This document shows, one piece after another, positions 63,071-64,000 of a stretch of DNA of 64,000 nucleotides. A model generated the notes under the pieces. The model made no database searches. It saw nothing but the letters and a program-made list of their open reading frames with translations, and had not been told where the DNA came from. This DNA comes from Chondrilla cf. caribensis (taxonomy: Eukaryota; Porifera; Demospongiae; Chondrillida; Chondrillidae). The position numbers and the translations under genes are program-made. Numbering within the stretch: position 1 is the stretch's first letter; every line of letters starts with the position of its first letter. The stretch covers positions 3,863,852-3,927,851 of the forward strand of contig OZ026550.1 in assembly GCA_964020155.1 (NCBI GenBank), in the 5' to 3' direction.

Positions 63071-63597
63071 CCAAAATTCACTGTGTGTGGGTGGGATTGG
63101 TATTGATATCTCATTAAATCCTCTCACACATATGGTGTACATACCATGTAAGCCTTATGTCCTCACTCCGAAATTCTTGAACTCAGAGTGGTTGCTACAC
63201 AACATGAGTACCATGGGTCCAACACGACTAACCCCACAACAATACTTACACTAATTCTTATACAGTACTGGATCTTACACTATCTGGTATAAGTGCAACT
63301 GGTCAGCATGAGCTGCTCGTGGGACCCTCATGTCTATTTGTTAGTATAATCTCCACATGTTAATGTTGCTTAAATAGCTACAGTGCTATATACATTGGTT
63401 TTAGGGAGGGAGGGAGGGAGGGATAGAATTACTAAATGTATGATTTCATAATCTTGTGGTGTGTGGGGTATGGGGTTGATTCTCATATTAATTCCCATTC
63501 TGTCAATATCAATGAAATTACCCTACACACGGCTATACATTGAGCATACGTAGAAATACACAATGAATATCATTAAAATGGACCTCTTCTCCCAGAC
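63071..63597 (+). other. Upstream module of collagen copy 5
   Basis: Matches 4058-4541, including the Ig-like scrap near 63262-63305 and a (GGGA)n stretch at 63405-63422. This copy shows what 4058 onward looked like before the LINE abutted it. Confidence 0.7.
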
Positions 63598-63605
63598 TAT
63601 AAAAA
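63598..63605 (+). promoter_or_regulatory. TATA box of collagen copy 5
   Basis: TATAAAAA, 76 bases before the ATG at 63674. Confidence 0.65.
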
Positions 63606-63673
63606 CAGCTTGCTCTGTTGGGTTACCACAAACCAGTACTGAGAAATCTAGAGAGTTGACTGGAGCTACAGTT

Positions 63674-63830
63674 ATGGCTACAAGCATTCAGGTCTTTCTA
63701 CAAGTCTCTCTATTGTGCTGTGTGGTGACTACCAGTATTGGGGGTATCATTGATTGGGAAAAGGCATTTTCACAACTTGAAAACAAAGTGAAACAGTTGG
63801 AGAAGAGGCTGGAACCACTCGAAGCGAAAG
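63674..63830 (+). CDS. Collagen gene copy 5, exon 1 (gene continues beyond the window)
   Basis: Encodes MATSIQVFLQVSLLCCVVTT as signal peptide or anchor, then IIDWEKAFSQLENKV directly joined to KQLEKRLEPLEAK. Relative to copies 3 and 4, 42 bases are missing, exactly 14 residues or two coiled-coil heptads, so the heptad register and the splice phase (1) survive. Donor GGTATAT (GT at 63831). TATA box and frame are intact, so it may be a working member, but exon 2 lies outside the window. Confidence 0.75.
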
Positions 63831-64000
63831 GTATATTATTTGGCGAGGTTCGAATACAATTAGCAGTTCCTACTCTTCACACTTGACAATTAGGATTGTC
63901 CTCCTGTTGACTATGGGGTTATGAGTACGTGTTATTGCATGTCGTCACCCAACAGCGTTGAGTGGTAAGACAGTATGCAGTGAAATATAGAATAGCTAAT

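Overview
This is an AT-rich, microsatellite-packed animal genomic window, most likely from a demosponge. The lineage call is an inference. It rests on coiled-coil collagen genes with a long uninterrupted Gly-X-Y exon, many copies of a TRIM gene of the RING/B-box/filamin/NHL type, short introns, and invertebrate-type mobile elements. No bacterial or viral genome organisation, tRNA or rRNA was seen.

The backbone is a tandem array of a duplicated multi-gene unit. Read left to right, an idealised unit holds: (1) an upstream module with an Ig-like exon remnant and a TATA box; (2) a secreted collagen gene, with exon 1 encoding a signal peptide plus coiled coil and exon 2 encoding a Cys-X-Cys knot plus Gly-X-Y repeats; (3) a conserved 3' flank; (4) a small Gly-X-Y tail remnant; (5) a TRIM gene on the minus strand; (6) a compact shared promoter of about 170 bp; (7) the first exon of an unrecognised plus-strand gene; (8) a tiny minus-strand terminal exon with a basic tail, lying inside that gene's first intron; (9) further exons of the orphan gene; (10) a minus-strand hydrophobic exon remnant; (11) microsatellites and a linker module. 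Copies of parts of the unit lie at about 4.1-9.6, 12.0-14.8, 15.7-21.5, 28.4-33.3, 38.0-45.6, 46.5-54.8, 55.4-57.3 and 62.2-64.0 kb.

Most copies are decaying and differ in which part survives. Collagen copy 1 (4620-6772) is dead. Copy 2 (15754-18752) keeps a 1,000-residue open collagen exon but has no visible first exon. Copy 3 (38473-39535) is shortened to a 102-residue protein. Copy 4 (47464-50590) is split by a DNA transposon and a solo LTR. Copy 5 (63674 onward) has an intact first exon and runs off the window. One TRIM gene is full length (29845-32019). The orphan gene is intact only at 12666-14132.

Mobile DNA is layered on the array: a decayed APE-type LINE (1-4057), a TIR element carrying a RecQ-like helicase scrap (14892-15638), a nearly intact Ty3/gypsy element (23408-27690), a pogo/Tigger-type transposase pseudogene (35583-37044), several MITEs, a solo LTR, and an intact R2-like non-LTR retrotransposon (57909-62146) inserted inside a GA microsatellite.
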